This document shows, one piece after another, positions 31,874 to 40,189 of a stretch of DNA of 64,000 bases; position 1 is the stretch's first letter; every line of letters starts with the position of its first letter. The stretch is from Paenibacillus lactis. Lineage in GTDB: Bacteria; Bacillota; Bacilli; Paenibacillales; Paenibacillaceae. The DNA is taken from the NCBI RefSeq assembly GCF_017873605.1, contig NZ_JAGGKI010000004.1:1-64000 (forward strand), given 5' to 3'. Under the pieces are notes generated by a model, which did no database searches, had not been told where the DNA came from, and saw only the letters and a program-made list of their open reading frames with translations. The position numbers and the translations under genes were made by a program.

Positions 31874-32761
31874 TTATACTTTGCCGACCCAATCACTTCC
31901 GGCAACCTCTTTCCACCGGCTTCGGATCGCTTGATAGGTCTCTTGGGGCAGCATGCCATCTCGCAGGAGCTGCGCATTCTGGTGCCATCGGTCCGGATTG
32001 CCCGTACCGACGATAGCCGTAGCGACGCCTGGCGTGCTTAATGTAAACTTCATCGCGATTTCGACGCCCTGCTGCACATCATTCAGAAAATCATAGTTCA
32101 ATTCCTGAAGCCGCAGCCAATACGGATACGCGTAATCATCCTCGCTTAAACGCTCATGCTTCCAGGCTACATTCGCTATAGGGCGCTTGGCGATGATCCC
32201 CATTCCCTGCTTCACCGCCAAGGGGATCGTCAGCTCGATGGCTTCCTGATCCGCGATGTTCACTGAGGTCTCAAAGCTGTCAAAGACGCCGGTCTCAACC
32301 GCATATCGGGCGCTCGTCGAATCGCCGCTGTATCCGATATATCGCGTCTTCCCCTGCTCCTTGGCTCTCTGCAGCACCTCGATTACTTCTCCTCGCCGGA
32401 GAATTTCTTCAGAGCAGCTGTGGAGATGGACGACATCGACATAGTCTACCTTGAGGCGCTTCAGACTGCGGTCAATGCTTCTTGCAAGCAGCACCGGATC
32501 CCAATCCGGATAATCCATCCCTGACGCGTGACCGCATTTCGTAAACAGATAACAATCATCCCGTCTGCCGGCCAATGCCTTCCCGATCAGTTCCTCGCTG
32601 TTGCCGTAGCATTCCGCCGTATCGATCATATTCAGTCCTGCATCCATGGCGCTGTGCAGCAGCCGATCAACCGTGCGCTGGTCGGCCTCCCCGATTTCCG
32701 CACCGCCGAATCCCAAAATACTGACAGACATATCCGTGTTTCCAAACGCTCTCCGTTCCAT
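31874..32761 (-). CDS. Aldo/keto reductase
   Basis: A 295-residue TIM-barrel oxidoreductase. It opens RRAFGNTDMSVSILGFGGAE. The catalytic Asp/Tyr segment is NMIDTAECYGNSEELIGKAL, the lysine is in LFTKCGH, and the histidine is in VDVVHLHSC. The C-terminal TAIVGTGNPDRW binds the cofactor phosphate. GAGGAG precedes the ATG, and the frame extends 18 codons further upstream. It is monocistronic. The substrate is unknown, possibly a sugar or aldehyde. Confidence 0.9.
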   Translation of the reverse strand: MERRAFGNTDMSVSILGFGGAEIGEADQRTVDRLLHSAMDAGLNMIDTAECYGNSEELIGKALAGRRDDCYLFTKCGHASGMDYPDWDPVLLARSIDRSLKRLKVDYVDVVHLHSCSEEILRRGEVIEVLQRAKEQGKTRYIGYSGDSTSARYAVETGVFDSFETSVNIADQEAIELTIPLAVKQGMGIIAKRPIANVAWKHERLSEDDYAYPYWLRLQELNYDFLNDVQQGVEIAMKFTLSTPGVATAIVGTGNPDRWHQNAQLLRDGMLPQETYQAIRSRWKEVAGSDWVGKV

Positions 32762-32883
32762 CCCTTCACGCTCCTCTACTGTCTGATCGCAGCATCCGAT
32801 CTTAAAATTTAACAAAGTTCCATACTTTATTACCCATTATTGAACCCTTTTCTAACAGGGGTCAGTTGGGATTCCCAAATTTT

Positions 32884-33657
32884 CTAAAAGCCGTAAATGC
32901 TCATCCCGCCATCCACAAGCAGCGTCTGTCCCGTCATGTAGTTCGCGGCATCGGATGCCAGGAAAACAACGGGACCGACGACCTCCTCCAGCTTCCCGAC
33001 CCGCTTCATCGGCGTACGGTCCAATATGTCCTTCAGATAGGCCTCGTCGCTAAGCAGCTTCTCCGTCAGCGGCGTGCGGAAATACCACGGGCCGACCGCA
33101 TTGACTTGGATGCCGTATTGCGCCCACTCCATGGCCAATACTTTGGTCATATGAATGAGGGCCGCCTTCGTTGATCCGTACACAACCCCGGTTCGAAGCG
33201 CGGTATGTCCGCCGACTGAAGCGATGTTGATGATGCGTCCTTCCTTCTGTTCCTTCATGTACCTTGCAGCCGCCTGGGAAGCAACGAAAGCAGATTTCAG
33301 ATTGGTCTGCACGATCAGCTCCCACTCGTCGTCCGTCACTTCAAGAGCAGGTGTGCGGATATTCATTCCGGCATTATTGACCAGAATATCGATCCCGCCG
33401 GCTTGCGAAACGAATTCCGCGATGGCCCCTTCCATCTCCGTTCGCTTCGTTAAATCTCCCGGCAGCACGATGCTTCCACCTTTATTCAAGCTCTGAATGA
33501 TCGCAGCCGTCTCCTCCAAATCGCTTCGGGTTCTGGACATCAGCCCGACAACGCAGCCGGCCTCCGCCAGCCCGATGGCAATCGCGCGCCCGATTCCGCG
33601 TCCGGCACCCGTAACAAAGGCTCTCTTCCCCTCAAGATTGAAGCTTGGTAAATACAT
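32884..33657 (-). CDS. Short-chain dehydrogenase (gluconate-5-dehydrogenase-like)
   Basis: A 257-residue classical SDR: TGAGRGIG near residue 17, NNAG near residue 95, catalytic serine in NIASVGG and YGSTK. The start region FNLEGKRAFVTGAGRG and NAVGPWYFRTPLTEKLL resemble Ga5DH/IdnO proteins, which interconvert 5-ketogluconate and gluconate. The serine after the second strand (MSRTRSD) favours NADP. GGAGGG precedes the ATG. It is monocistronic and lies 122 bp upstream of the aldo/keto reductase. Confidence 0.88.
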   Translation of the reverse strand: MYLPSFNLEGKRAFVTGAGRGIGRAIAIGLAEAGCVVGLMSRTRSDLEETAAIIQSLNKGGSIVLPGDLTKRTEMEGAIAEFVSQAGGIDILVNNAGMNIRTPALEVTDDEWELIVQTNLKSAFVASQAAARYMKEQKEGRIINIASVGGHTALRTGVVYGSTKAALIHMTKVLAMEWAQYGIQVNAVGPWYFRTPLTEKLLSDEAYLKDILDRTPMKRVGKLEEVVGPVVFLASDAANYMTGQTLLVDGGMSIYGF

Positions 33658-33732
33658 CAACTATCCCTCCGTTTGCTGTTTCCCGGTTGTAAATTGGATC
33701 GATTGTGTGCACGGTTATAACGTTAGACAAAT

Positions 33733-34245
33733 CTAGTAACGCTTGGATTGAAAATACTGGCTCGGGTTATTATGCGGCGACTCGATGACTTCCTCGTATT
33801 TTCCGCCTGTATATGCCTCGATCACCTTTCTCCAGAAAGCCTGGGCTGGAAAATTAATGCTCACCTGCGTCACCTTCCAGCGCCCCTGGAAGTGCTCGAA
33901 CAGCCGGGTTGCAGCCCATGTGCCGAGCCGGCTTCGCCGGTATTTCTGCATGATGAAAAATTCCGTCATATAATAATCCGCTTTCGGATCATCCGTCACC
34001 CGCTCTATCAGAGCGAATCCCGCGGGTCTGCCGTCATATTTAATCAAGAACGGAAATTTCCTGTCCCGCTTTTTCCAGAATTCATCCAAATCCGGATAGG
34101 GCGGAAACAATCCTTTATCATTCACGGAAATATCCAAATATTTGGTAAAGTCATACAGGTACAGCTGCATCAAATTTTCGATTACGGCTTGCTTCCTTCT
34201 TGGGACCAGTTCGATCCCTTTCCGCTCCGATTGGATGGATATCAC
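33733..34245 (-). CDS. GNAT-family acetyltransferase
   Basis: A 170-residue GNAT-like protein. The core FPFLIKYDGRPAGFALIERV precedes the acetyl-CoA loop in MTEFFIMQKYRRSRLGTWAA and the C-terminal FPAQAFWRKVIEAYTGGKYE. The QKYRRSRLG sequence is the Q/RxxG/A variant of the acetyl-CoA motif. The start is GTG, 7 nt after GGAGG, and the earlier TTG overlaps that site. The target molecule is unknown. Confidence 0.8.
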   Translation of the reverse strand: MISIQSERKGIELVPRRKQAVIENLMQLYLYDFTKYLDISVNDKGLFPPYPDLDEFWKKRDRKFPFLIKYDGRPAGFALIERVTDDPKADYYMTEFFIMQKYRRSRLGTWAATRLFEHFQGRWKVTQVSINFPAQAFWRKVIEAYTGGKYEEVIESPHNNPSQYFQSKRY

Positions 34246-34413
34246 GCTGCCGCCTCCCAAGCATTTTGTTATGTATTATGTGCCGACTGCCATGCATATC
34301 CATCTTATGCGATGAACGGCATTTCAATCAAGGAGGCAATGCAATCGTAAATCACATTAGCGCGCGGCAGGAGGTTATGAGACTAGGAATTTTCCATATG
34401 TTACACTAGAACG

Positions 34414-34427
34414 TATAATCGTATAAT
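34414..34427 (+). promoter_or_regulatory. Tandem -10 boxes upstream of the XerS-type gene
   Basis: Two TATAAT hexamers separated by CG, about 45 bp upstream of the start codon. No strong -35 can be assigned to either. Confidence 0.35.
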
Positions 34428-34468
34428 AGGAATCAACACAACAATGATTCAAAATCGAGGTGGCTCAT

Positions 34469-35554
34469 ATGAATATACAAAAAGATATGGACCGGGCGAA
34501 GCTGGATGAAAAATCTCCAACCATGCCCTGGTATGTACAGCAATTCATCGACTACAAGCTGCCGGACCTGTCCCCCTCAACCCTGCTTGAATACGTGCGG
34601 GACTATAAAACCTTCTTCAATTGGCTGCGTTCGGAAGGTTTATCGGAAGCCGCTTCCAATGCCGAGGTGACCTTGGCCGAGCTGGAACGTCTGCGAATGG
34701 ACAGCATTACGGGTTATCGGCTGTACCTTACCACGCGCAGGGAAGGGGCCAATTCCAGAATTACCGTATCCCGCAAGCTTTCCTCCCTGCGGTCTCTGTT
34801 TCATTACCTAAGTCAGATTGCCGAGGATGAGGATTTCTATCCGCTGCTGAAGCGCAACATCATGGCCAAGGTGGAAATTAAACGCATTCATAAGCCAAAG
34901 GATACGGCCGCCAAGCTGAAGGGCAAAATTCTCGAGGAGGAAGAGCTCCAGGACTTTATCACGTATATTCACGAAGGTTATGGTCAGGATGTCGCGAACA
35001 ACAAGCAAGCGCTCTACGCCCATGAACAGAATAAGGTCAGGGACGCATGCATTGCCAGCTTGATCCTGAACTCGGGACTTCGCGTGTCCGAGGTCGTCAA
35101 TTTGAATTTGTCGGATATCGATCTGAGCAACAAGCTGCTCCATGTGTTCCGCAAAGGCAACAATGACGAGACCTTTAAAACGCCCGTCTACTTCCGGGCG
35201 CAGGCCAAGGACGATCTGGAATGCTACCTGCAGCTCCGGCAATCGCGATATAAGGTGCCCAAGAAGGAAAAAGCGCTGTTCGTCGCGCTCCGCAACGGGC
35301 AGCAGGAAGGCCAGCGGATGACCAAGCGTGCGATTCAGGCCATGATCATCAAATACGCCAAACGCTTTGGCAAGCCTTCCCTGACGGTTCATAAGCTGCG
35401 GCATTCCTTTGCTACCGACTATTATTTGCAAAATGATATTTACAAGACCAAGGAGCAGCTTGGCCATGCTTCAACGGAGACGACGGAAGTATACGCCCAT
35501 CTGACGGACAAAACGATGTCCGAGGCCATTGAACGCCGCTCGGGTGAATTGTAA
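34469..35554 (+). CDS. xerS: Tyrosine recombinase, XerS type
   Basis: A 361-residue recombinase with all catalytic residues: R205 (SGLRVSEV), K229 (FRKGN), H308 and R311 (HKLRHSF), H333 (LGHAS) and Y342 (YAHL). The N-terminal SAM-like domain (residues ~20-120) binds DNA and is longer than in XerC/XerD. Length and arrangement match the XerS group, the single dimer-resolution recombinase of streptococci, also found as an extra recombinase in Bacillales. GAGGTG lies 6 nt before the ATG. No dif-like site is visible nearby, and no mobile-element genes flank it. Confidence 0.86.
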   Translation: MNIQKDMDRAKLDEKSPTMPWYVQQFIDYKLPDLSPSTLLEYVRDYKTFFNWLRSEGLSEAASNAEVTLAELERLRMDSITGYRLYLTTRREGANSRITVSRKLSSLRSLFHYLSQIAEDEDFYPLLKRNIMAKVEIKRIHKPKDTAAKLKGKILEEEELQDFITYIHEGYGQDVANNKQALYAHEQNKVRDACIASLILNSGLRVSEVVNLNLSDIDLSNKLLHVFRKGNNDETFKTPVYFRAQAKDDLECYLQLRQSRYKVPKKEKALFVALRNGQQEGQRMTKRAIQAMIIKYAKRFGKPSLTVHKLRHSFATDYYLQNDIYKTKEQLGHASTETTEVYAHLTDKTMSEAIERRSGEL

Positions 35555-35565
35555 AATACGGGCGA

Positions 35566-36072
35566 TCAGCACAGCTTCATTATCATTGCAGCGATCTGCG
35601 AAGTATCGTCCCAGGTTAGAACAGGAACCGTCTGCCGCTGCCGGATCTTCGGCAGAACGGACGGTTCTTTCAGCATGGCCGGGCGAACGATGACGGCTTG
35701 TACCGCCACCGTCTCATCCAGCAGTGCCAAGTCATCCGCATTCCGAAGCAGCACCAGCTTCGGGTAACCCTCTCGCTTATACCCCTCGATCAGAACCAGA
35801 TCGAAATCGTCATAGCTGGCCAGCAGGTCTTCCAGTTTCGCCTCGGACTCCTTCATGATAGCGGTTCTGCCAGGCGAAGCGATCGCTACCCCTTCCGCTC
35901 CCGCTTCGCGGAACCGAAAGGTATCCGTCCCTTTATGATCGATGTCAAAGCCGTGGCTGTCATGCTTAATCACCGCGACCCGTAATCCCTGCTCCTTCAG
36001 GAGCGGCAGCAGGGCGGCAATCAGCGTTGTCTTTCCGCTGTTTTTATACCCGCATATTTGAACAACGTTCAT
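35566..36072 (-). CDS. mobB: Molybdopterin-guanine dinucleotide biosynthesis protein MobB
   Basis: A 168-residue P-loop GTPase: QICGYKNSGKTTLIAAL (Walker A), then VIKHDSHGFDIDHKGTDTFR and LVLIEGYKREGYPKL. MobB assists MobA in attaching GMP to molybdopterin. The ATG overlaps the moeA stop by 4 nt, and the GGGGG 7 nt upstream supports this start. No mobA or moa gene is present in the window, so the rest of the pathway lies elsewhere. It is convergent with xerS, 11 bp away. Confidence 0.92.
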   Translation of the reverse strand: MNVVQICGYKNSGKTTLIAALLPLLKEQGLRVAVIKHDSHGFDIDHKGTDTFRFREAGAEGVAIASPGRTAIMKESEAKLEDLLASYDDFDLVLIEGYKREGYPKLVLLRNADDLALLDETVAVQAVIVRPAMLKEPSVLPKIRQRQTVPVLTWDDTSQIAAMIMKLC

Positions 36073-37358
36073 GTCCATGCCCCCGGAAGCACAAGAACCT
36101 GCACGGCTTGTCCCTTCGCAGCACCCTTCAGCTCCGGCGGAATGACGATCAAACAATCGCTGTCCTTTATCGTGATCATCACGCTCGATTCATCCAGCAG
36201 CGCCGGTGTCGCTATCAGCTTCCCGCCCTGCACCTCGAGCCGTCCCCGGACAAACCGGGTGAAGTTGTTCACCTTGGCATAGTCGGCTCCAAGCTCAGCC
36301 GTCCATTCCTTCAAGTAAAACTGCTCCATGCCAAGCATTTTTCGAATTGCTGGCCGGACGAACAGCAGGAATCCGACGTAACACGCGCCCGGATTGCCGG
36401 AGAGGGCAAACAACAGCTTTCCGTCTTTCACCGCAGCGGTTGTCACGCTTCCTGGCCTCATCGTCACCTTGTTAAACAGCATCTCCATACTGCCGGAGGT
36501 CACAAGCTCCCCCATAATGTCGTAATCGCCGACAGAGACGCCGCCTGTCGTTACGACGAGATCATATTCGGCCAGCGCTTCCTCGACCCTCTGCTTCGCG
36601 AGCTCGATGCGATCCGGAATCGCCTCCATGATCACCGGCACCCCGCCAGCCTCCCTGATTTGCGAAGCCAGCATATACGTGTTGCTGTTGCGGATTTTGC
36701 CGGGCTCCAGCGGCGATTCGATATCCAGCAGCTCCGTCCCTGTAGAGAAAATTCCGACAACGGGCTTGCGGTATACCTCAACCTGGTGAAGTCCAAAAGT
36801 AGCCAAGACCGAGATTTCCCCGGGGCCGATCTTCGTTCCCTTGCGCAGGATGAGATCGCCTTCCTGCAGCTCGAAGCCCATTGGGGTAATATTTTTGCCT
36901 GGGGCAAGCGGCCGCTTGATCCCGACCATTGTCTCGGAACCCTCGTGCCGAATCTCCGTCGCTTCCAGCATCACAACGGCATCCGCTCCTTCGGGTACCT
37001 GAGCGCCTGTCATGATTCGCGAAGCGGTACCGGATTCAATCGGAATGGAAGATACGTATCCGCATGGAATTTCATCTACCACTTTCAGCCAGACGGTCTC
37101 TCCAAGCTCACACCGGCTCGTATCCGCCGAACGGATCGCATACCCGTCCATCCCCGACCGGGCAAACGCCGGGAACGGATGCGGGGCGATCATATCGGCA
37201 GCCAGCACGCGTCCGTCGCTTTCCTGAAGCCGGATATGCTCCGTCAATCCTGTAGCTGCATAGGAAACCGCTAGCTCTTGGGCATCCGTTACTTGCATTG
37301 GCCGGCGCTTGAATTTACGATGATGGCTCAAGTCGTCTATCGCGTTATGCTCCGACAT
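36069..37358 (-). CDS. moeA: Molybdopterin molybdenumtransferase MoeA
   Basis: A 429-residue enzyme that inserts molybdate into adenylylated molybdopterin. Family signatures are PHPFPAFARSGMDGYAIRSAD near residue 60, RIMTGAQVPEGADAVV, STGTELLD, and TTGGVSVGDYDIM, the last from the MoCF-like domain. It forms an operon with mobB, with a 4-nt overlap. GCGAGG lies upstream of the ATG. The 5' region carries hairpins and a plausible promoter (TTGCCA, N18, TATAAC). Confidence 0.95.
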   Translation of the reverse strand: MSEHNAIDDLSHHRKFKRRPMQVTDAQELAVSYAATGLTEHIRLQESDGRVLAADMIAPHPFPAFARSGMDGYAIRSADTSRCELGETVWLKVVDEIPCGYVSSIPIESGTASRIMTGAQVPEGADAVVMLEATEIRHEGSETMVGIKRPLAPGKNITPMGFELQEGDLILRKGTKIGPGEISVLATFGLHQVEVYRKPVVGIFSTGTELLDIESPLEPGKIRNSNTYMLASQIREAGGVPVIMEAIPDRIELAKQRVEEALAEYDLVVTTGGVSVGDYDIMGELVTSGSMEMLFNKVTMRPGSVTTAAVKDGKLLFALSGNPGACYVGFLLFVRPAIRKMLGMEQFYLKEWTAELGADYAKVNNFTRFVRGRLEVQGGKLIATPALLDESSVMITIKDSDCLIVIPPELKGAAKGQAVQVLVLPGAWT

Positions 37359-37407
37359 GTAAAAAACCTCGCTTTCCTGTTAGCTTGCAAACGAACTTCT
37401 CCATTCA

Positions 37408-37437
37408 GTTATAACGCGAACCACGTATCCGTGGCAA
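37408..37437 (-). promoter_or_regulatory. Putative moeA promoter with an internal dyad
   Basis: TTGCCA and TATAAC are 18 bp apart on the minus strand. The short palindrome CCACG/CGTGG (37421-37434) overlaps the -35 and spacer and could be an operator. Confidence 0.4.
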
Positions 37438-37491
37438 ACAACGAAACCGTGAACGACGGAAGTTGCAGCTAATCGGTGTTTCGATATCCGA

Positions 37492-37509
37492 AAAACCTGA
37501 GCAGGTTTT
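37492..37509 (-). terminator. Attenuator-like hairpin upstream of moeA
   Basis: AAAACCT and AGGTTTT with a GCTC loop, followed by a short T-run on the minus strand. It lies between the DUF4247 terminator and the moeA promoter, so it may be a second terminator. Confidence 0.4.
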
Positions 37510-37576
37510 CCTAAATCTGAACCGGACAGTCATCTCATGCTGACAAGGCAGCATATCACGATCAGTGACGAAAAAA

Positions 37577-37604
37577 AAGCGCACGGACAACCTGCCGCAC
37601 GCTT
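37577..37604 (-). terminator. Terminator of the PspA/DUF350 operon
   Basis: AAGCGTGCGG and CCGTGCGCTT form a 10-bp stem (two G-T pairs) with an 8-base loop, followed by T8 on the minus strand. It begins 12 bp past the DUF4247 stop. Confidence 0.88.
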
Positions 37605-37615
37605 TCTTTGTTTAT

Positions 37616-38347
37616 TCATCTTCGGCCCCGCCTGTATATCTTGCCCGAGCCGGTTCGCGTTTTCGGTTTTTTGTAGGATCGTTTAGGAGAGTCGAACAAA
37701 CCGCCTCCCCGCTCGCCTCGCTCAATCGAACCTCGGGTGCCCCCGTTGTCCGGAGTTCGCTGAAACAAGCCGCCTCCCGTTCCGACCTTGTCCTGACCCC
37801 TGCGGGTAATCTTCCCGCTGCGGTCAACCGTAAGCGGAGGCGCTGCCTTCTTGTCCTGACTCGTCGGCTTGCGGTAATTGCCTTCCCTCGGTTTATACAC
37901 GTCTTTGCTCGTATACCCGCGGTAGCTCCCGCCGCCGAACGTATCAAACAAATTGCCGATCAGGACCGCCGTTAAGTAGCCCTGTAGAAAGCTTGAATCA
38001 TAATTACGCTGCACATATTCCTTGGAATCGATTTCAATCAGCGTATCCTCAGGCTTTTGCGGATCCTGCTGCAGATGGTAATACTCATCCCCGTAGACGA
38101 GAAACATTCGCTCATTGTCAACGGGTGAAGACTGGTCCGGCGTGCCTGCGGACATAAGCTCGTCAGCAACCTCCGGTACGCTCTTATCCGCCGCACGGTA
38201 CACGTAGGATGTCGCGTTCCCATCCCGGTTCACGGATTCGAGCGGATACGTATCCGTAACATTCGGCGCTCCGCATCCGCTGAGCAAGGATACGAACAGG
38301 CTGACCACCAGCAGCACCTTGATCGTTAAAAAAGAGCGTTCCTTCAT
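37616..38347 (-). CDS. DUF4247 lipoprotein
   Basis: A 243-residue lipoprotein: signal peptide with the lipobox LSGC, then a globular part with YVYRAADKSVPEVADELM and MFLVYGDEYYHLQ. The C-terminus is a disordered Gly/Arg/Lys-rich tail (RGERGGGLFDSP and similar), strongly basic, which could bind the wall or nucleic acid. This is the DUF4247 pattern. GGGAGTGGTGA precedes the ATG. It is the last gene of the PspA-containing operon. Confidence 0.75.
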   Translation of the reverse strand: MKERSFLTIKVLLVVSLFVSLLSGCGAPNVTDTYPLESVNRDGNATSYVYRAADKSVPEVADELMSAGTPDQSSPVDNERMFLVYGDEYYHLQQDPQKPEDTLIEIDSKEYVQRNYDSSFLQGYLTAVLIGNLFDTFGGGSYRGYTSKDVYKPREGNYRKPTSQDKKAAPPLTVDRSGKITRRGQDKVGTGGGLFQRTPDNGGTRGSIERGERGGGLFDSPKRSYKKPKTRTGSGKIYRRGRR

Positions 38348-38358
38348 GTCACCACTCC

Positions 38359-38865
38359 CTACGTCGCCCGGATGACTCGTACATCCCCCGGGATCACTTT
38401 CTCTCCTTCATACAGCATAAATCTTCCGTTCTGCCATTCGATTCGCAAGAGCTTGTAGTCATCGGATTGGTATTGCCACACATGCTGCTCACCGCCCTGC
38501 ATGAAAGGGGTTCGCCCCGCAATGGAGACATGTCCGCCGTATTCCTCCTCCAGATGGAAGACATGATCGTCCAGGTCAATGATGGACGGTACTTCATCCG
38601 GAGAGTCAAGGCGTCCGTCAATCGGCGTATATAGCGCGTATTGCACCGTTTCCCGTTCTTCAATGTGCAAATACGCGATACGGGCGCCATCCTGAAGCGT
38701 CAGGACAACCGCATTCCGGCCCCGGTTATGTACCCGGCCCGTTACTTCGTACGTTACCAAAGATACTTCGCATATATCCCCCGGCGCCAGCTGCAGCATG
38801 CTTTTCTCAGCTTTGGGCGGTTCAGGTTTCGCAAATAAGTTGCTGATTCGTTTCCACACACTCAT
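38359..38865 (-). CDS. DUF4178 protein
   Basis: A 168-residue soluble protein with the DUF4178 beta-rich core: LQLAPGDICEVSLVTYEVTG, then YLHIEERETVQYALYTPIDG and RIEWQNGRFMLYEGEKV. DUF4178 is often found beside PspA, DUF350 and polyamine genes. The ATG at this position has AGGAAAG upstream, while an in-frame TTG 15 nt further left overlaps the ribosome-binding site. The gap to DUF4247 is 11 bp. Confidence 0.75.
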   Translation of the reverse strand: MSVWKRISNLFAKPEPPKAEKSMLQLAPGDICEVSLVTYEVTGRVHNRGRNAVVLTLQDGARIAYLHIEERETVQYALYTPIDGRLDSPDEVPSIIDLDDHVFHLEEEYGGHVSIAGRTPFMQGGEQHVWQYQSDDYKLLRIEWQNGRFMLYEGEKVIPGDVRVIRAT

Positions 38866-38895
38866 CTTTCCTGTCTCCAATCTCCATTATGCGTT

Positions 38896-39300
38896 CTATA
38901 AGCAAGCGGTAATGATTAACGCGCCTACCACATGAAGCGAACCTGCAAACAAGCCGTATCCCGTTTTTCCATCACGAGTCCCCTTATCCAGGTTGAGGTT
39001 GGCAAAGTGGCGCAGCAGCCTTTCCGTCAAGGCCTCAAGCACGAATAAAATGACAAAAGAAACCACAGATACCATGATCGCCTCAAGCAGATGGTAGGAT
39101 GTTCCGATGGACACGGACAATATATATCCCTGAGCCGCAAGCTTTAGGACCAATCGGGTCGTTACGGCCATGTTGCCGGCCTTGACCTCTTCCAGATCAT
39201 TGTACTTCGTAAACAGGGAATCCACGAACATCAGTACGAACAGCAGCAGAGCGCCAACAGCGGTCCAAACCAGAACGCTCAAGATCATCTCAAAATCCAT
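38896..39300 (-). CDS. DUF350 membrane protein
   Basis: A 134-residue membrane protein with about four hydrophobic segments, the first at residues 6-26 (LSVLVWTAVGALLLFVLMFV). DSLFTKYNDLEEV follows, and a further hydrophobic segment contains SVVSFVILFVLEALTERLLR. This fits DUF350 (YjfL), a small inner-membrane family whose function is unknown. GGAGG lies 8 nt before the ATG. The frame extends 26 codons further upstream without a ribosome-binding site. It is in an operon with pspA and DUF4178. Confidence 0.78.
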   Translation of the reverse strand: MDFEMILSVLVWTAVGALLLFVLMFVDSLFTKYNDLEEVKAGNMAVTTRLVLKLAAQGYILSVSIGTSYHLLEAIMVSVVSFVILFVLEALTERLLRHFANLNLDKGTRDGKTGYGLFAGSLHVVGALIITACL

Positions 39301-39433
39301 CGCCCAAACCTCCACATGATCATTCATCGATAACGACATCTCGAAAACAAAAACGAAGGAGGAGCCAAGCTGTTTCAAGCTTTAGCTCTTCCTCCCCCGC
39401 CTAGTCATTCCAATGTCCGTTGCCCGGAATGTG

Positions 39434-40105
39434 TTATTGCTTATTCTCGTACTGCTTCATCAAAGCGGCGAGCTCATCTTCAACCGCTTTGTCTTTGCCA
39501 AGGTTCTCAAACTCTTCATCCAGGGACTTTTCGCGCTGGGACATTTCATTGCTCGCTTCCGCTCTTGCTTCCATTGCCAGCATCTTCTCTTCCATTCGCT
39601 TAAGGCCGGCAGCTGCCGTATCGGAGCCAAAGCCGTTCATCGCCTTGTTGATTTCGGTTTGCGCTTTGGCTGCATTGTAACGGGCAACCAGCGTTTCGCG
39701 CTTATTCTTCATAGCCGTCAGCTGCTTGCGCATTTCCTCCAGCTTGGAGCGCAGGTTGTCTGCCGCGAGTTTATTCTGATCGTAGCTGGCCTTGTATTCG
39801 TCGCGCTTGGCTTCAGCCGCTTTCTTCTCTTCAAGCGCCCGGCGGGCAAGCTCCACGTTCTGGGCCTGGGCGGCCGTATGCGCTTGCTGCGTACGCTTCT
39901 CGACAAGAGCTGCCTGCTCTTCGTATAGCGCCTTGAAGCGCTTCTCGATCGCAATCTGAGCGGCGACGGCCTTCTCCGCATCCTCAAGGTCTTCCGTCAT
40001 ATCCCGAATATATTGATCCGTCATTTTGATCGGGTCTTCGGCCTTGTCGATAATGGCGTTAATATTGGACATGGTCAAATCGCGCAATCGTTTAAATATG
40101 GACAT
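39434..40105 (-). CDS. pspA: PspA/IM30-family envelope-stress protein
   Basis: A 223-residue, almost wholly alpha-helical coiled-coil protein: MSIFKRLRDLTMSNINAIID at the membrane-binding N-terminus, then DPIKMTDQYIRDMTEDLEDA. PspA-type proteins form ESCRT-III-like rods or coats on the inner membrane and protect it after damage. GGAGG lies upstream of the ATG. It is the first gene of the operon, with 133 bp to DUF350. PspF-like or LiaR-like control genes are not present next to it. Confidence 0.9.
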   Translation of the reverse strand: MSIFKRLRDLTMSNINAIIDKAEDPIKMTDQYIRDMTEDLEDAEKAVAAQIAIEKRFKALYEEQAALVEKRTQQAHTAAQAQNVELARRALEEKKAAEAKRDEYKASYDQNKLAADNLRSKLEEMRKQLTAMKNKRETLVARYNAAKAQTEINKAMNGFGSDTAAAGLKRMEEKMLAMEARAEASNEMSQREKSLDEEFENLGKDKAVEDELAALMKQYENKQ

Positions 40106-40189
40106 CTTATTCTTCCTCCCGCTTTTACATTAATAATCGCTGTATGGTTATTATTTACGCCGTCCGCGTCAAAACGTTTCAAAAATTTT

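Noticed and set aside
36027..37274. 415-codon plus-strand frame opposite moeA
   Set aside because: moeA is a full-length family match. The opposite frame is a product of codon bias.
37359..37569. Moco riboswitch
   Set aside because: The expected conserved core of the Moco RNA motif could not be found. Only simple hairpins are visible.
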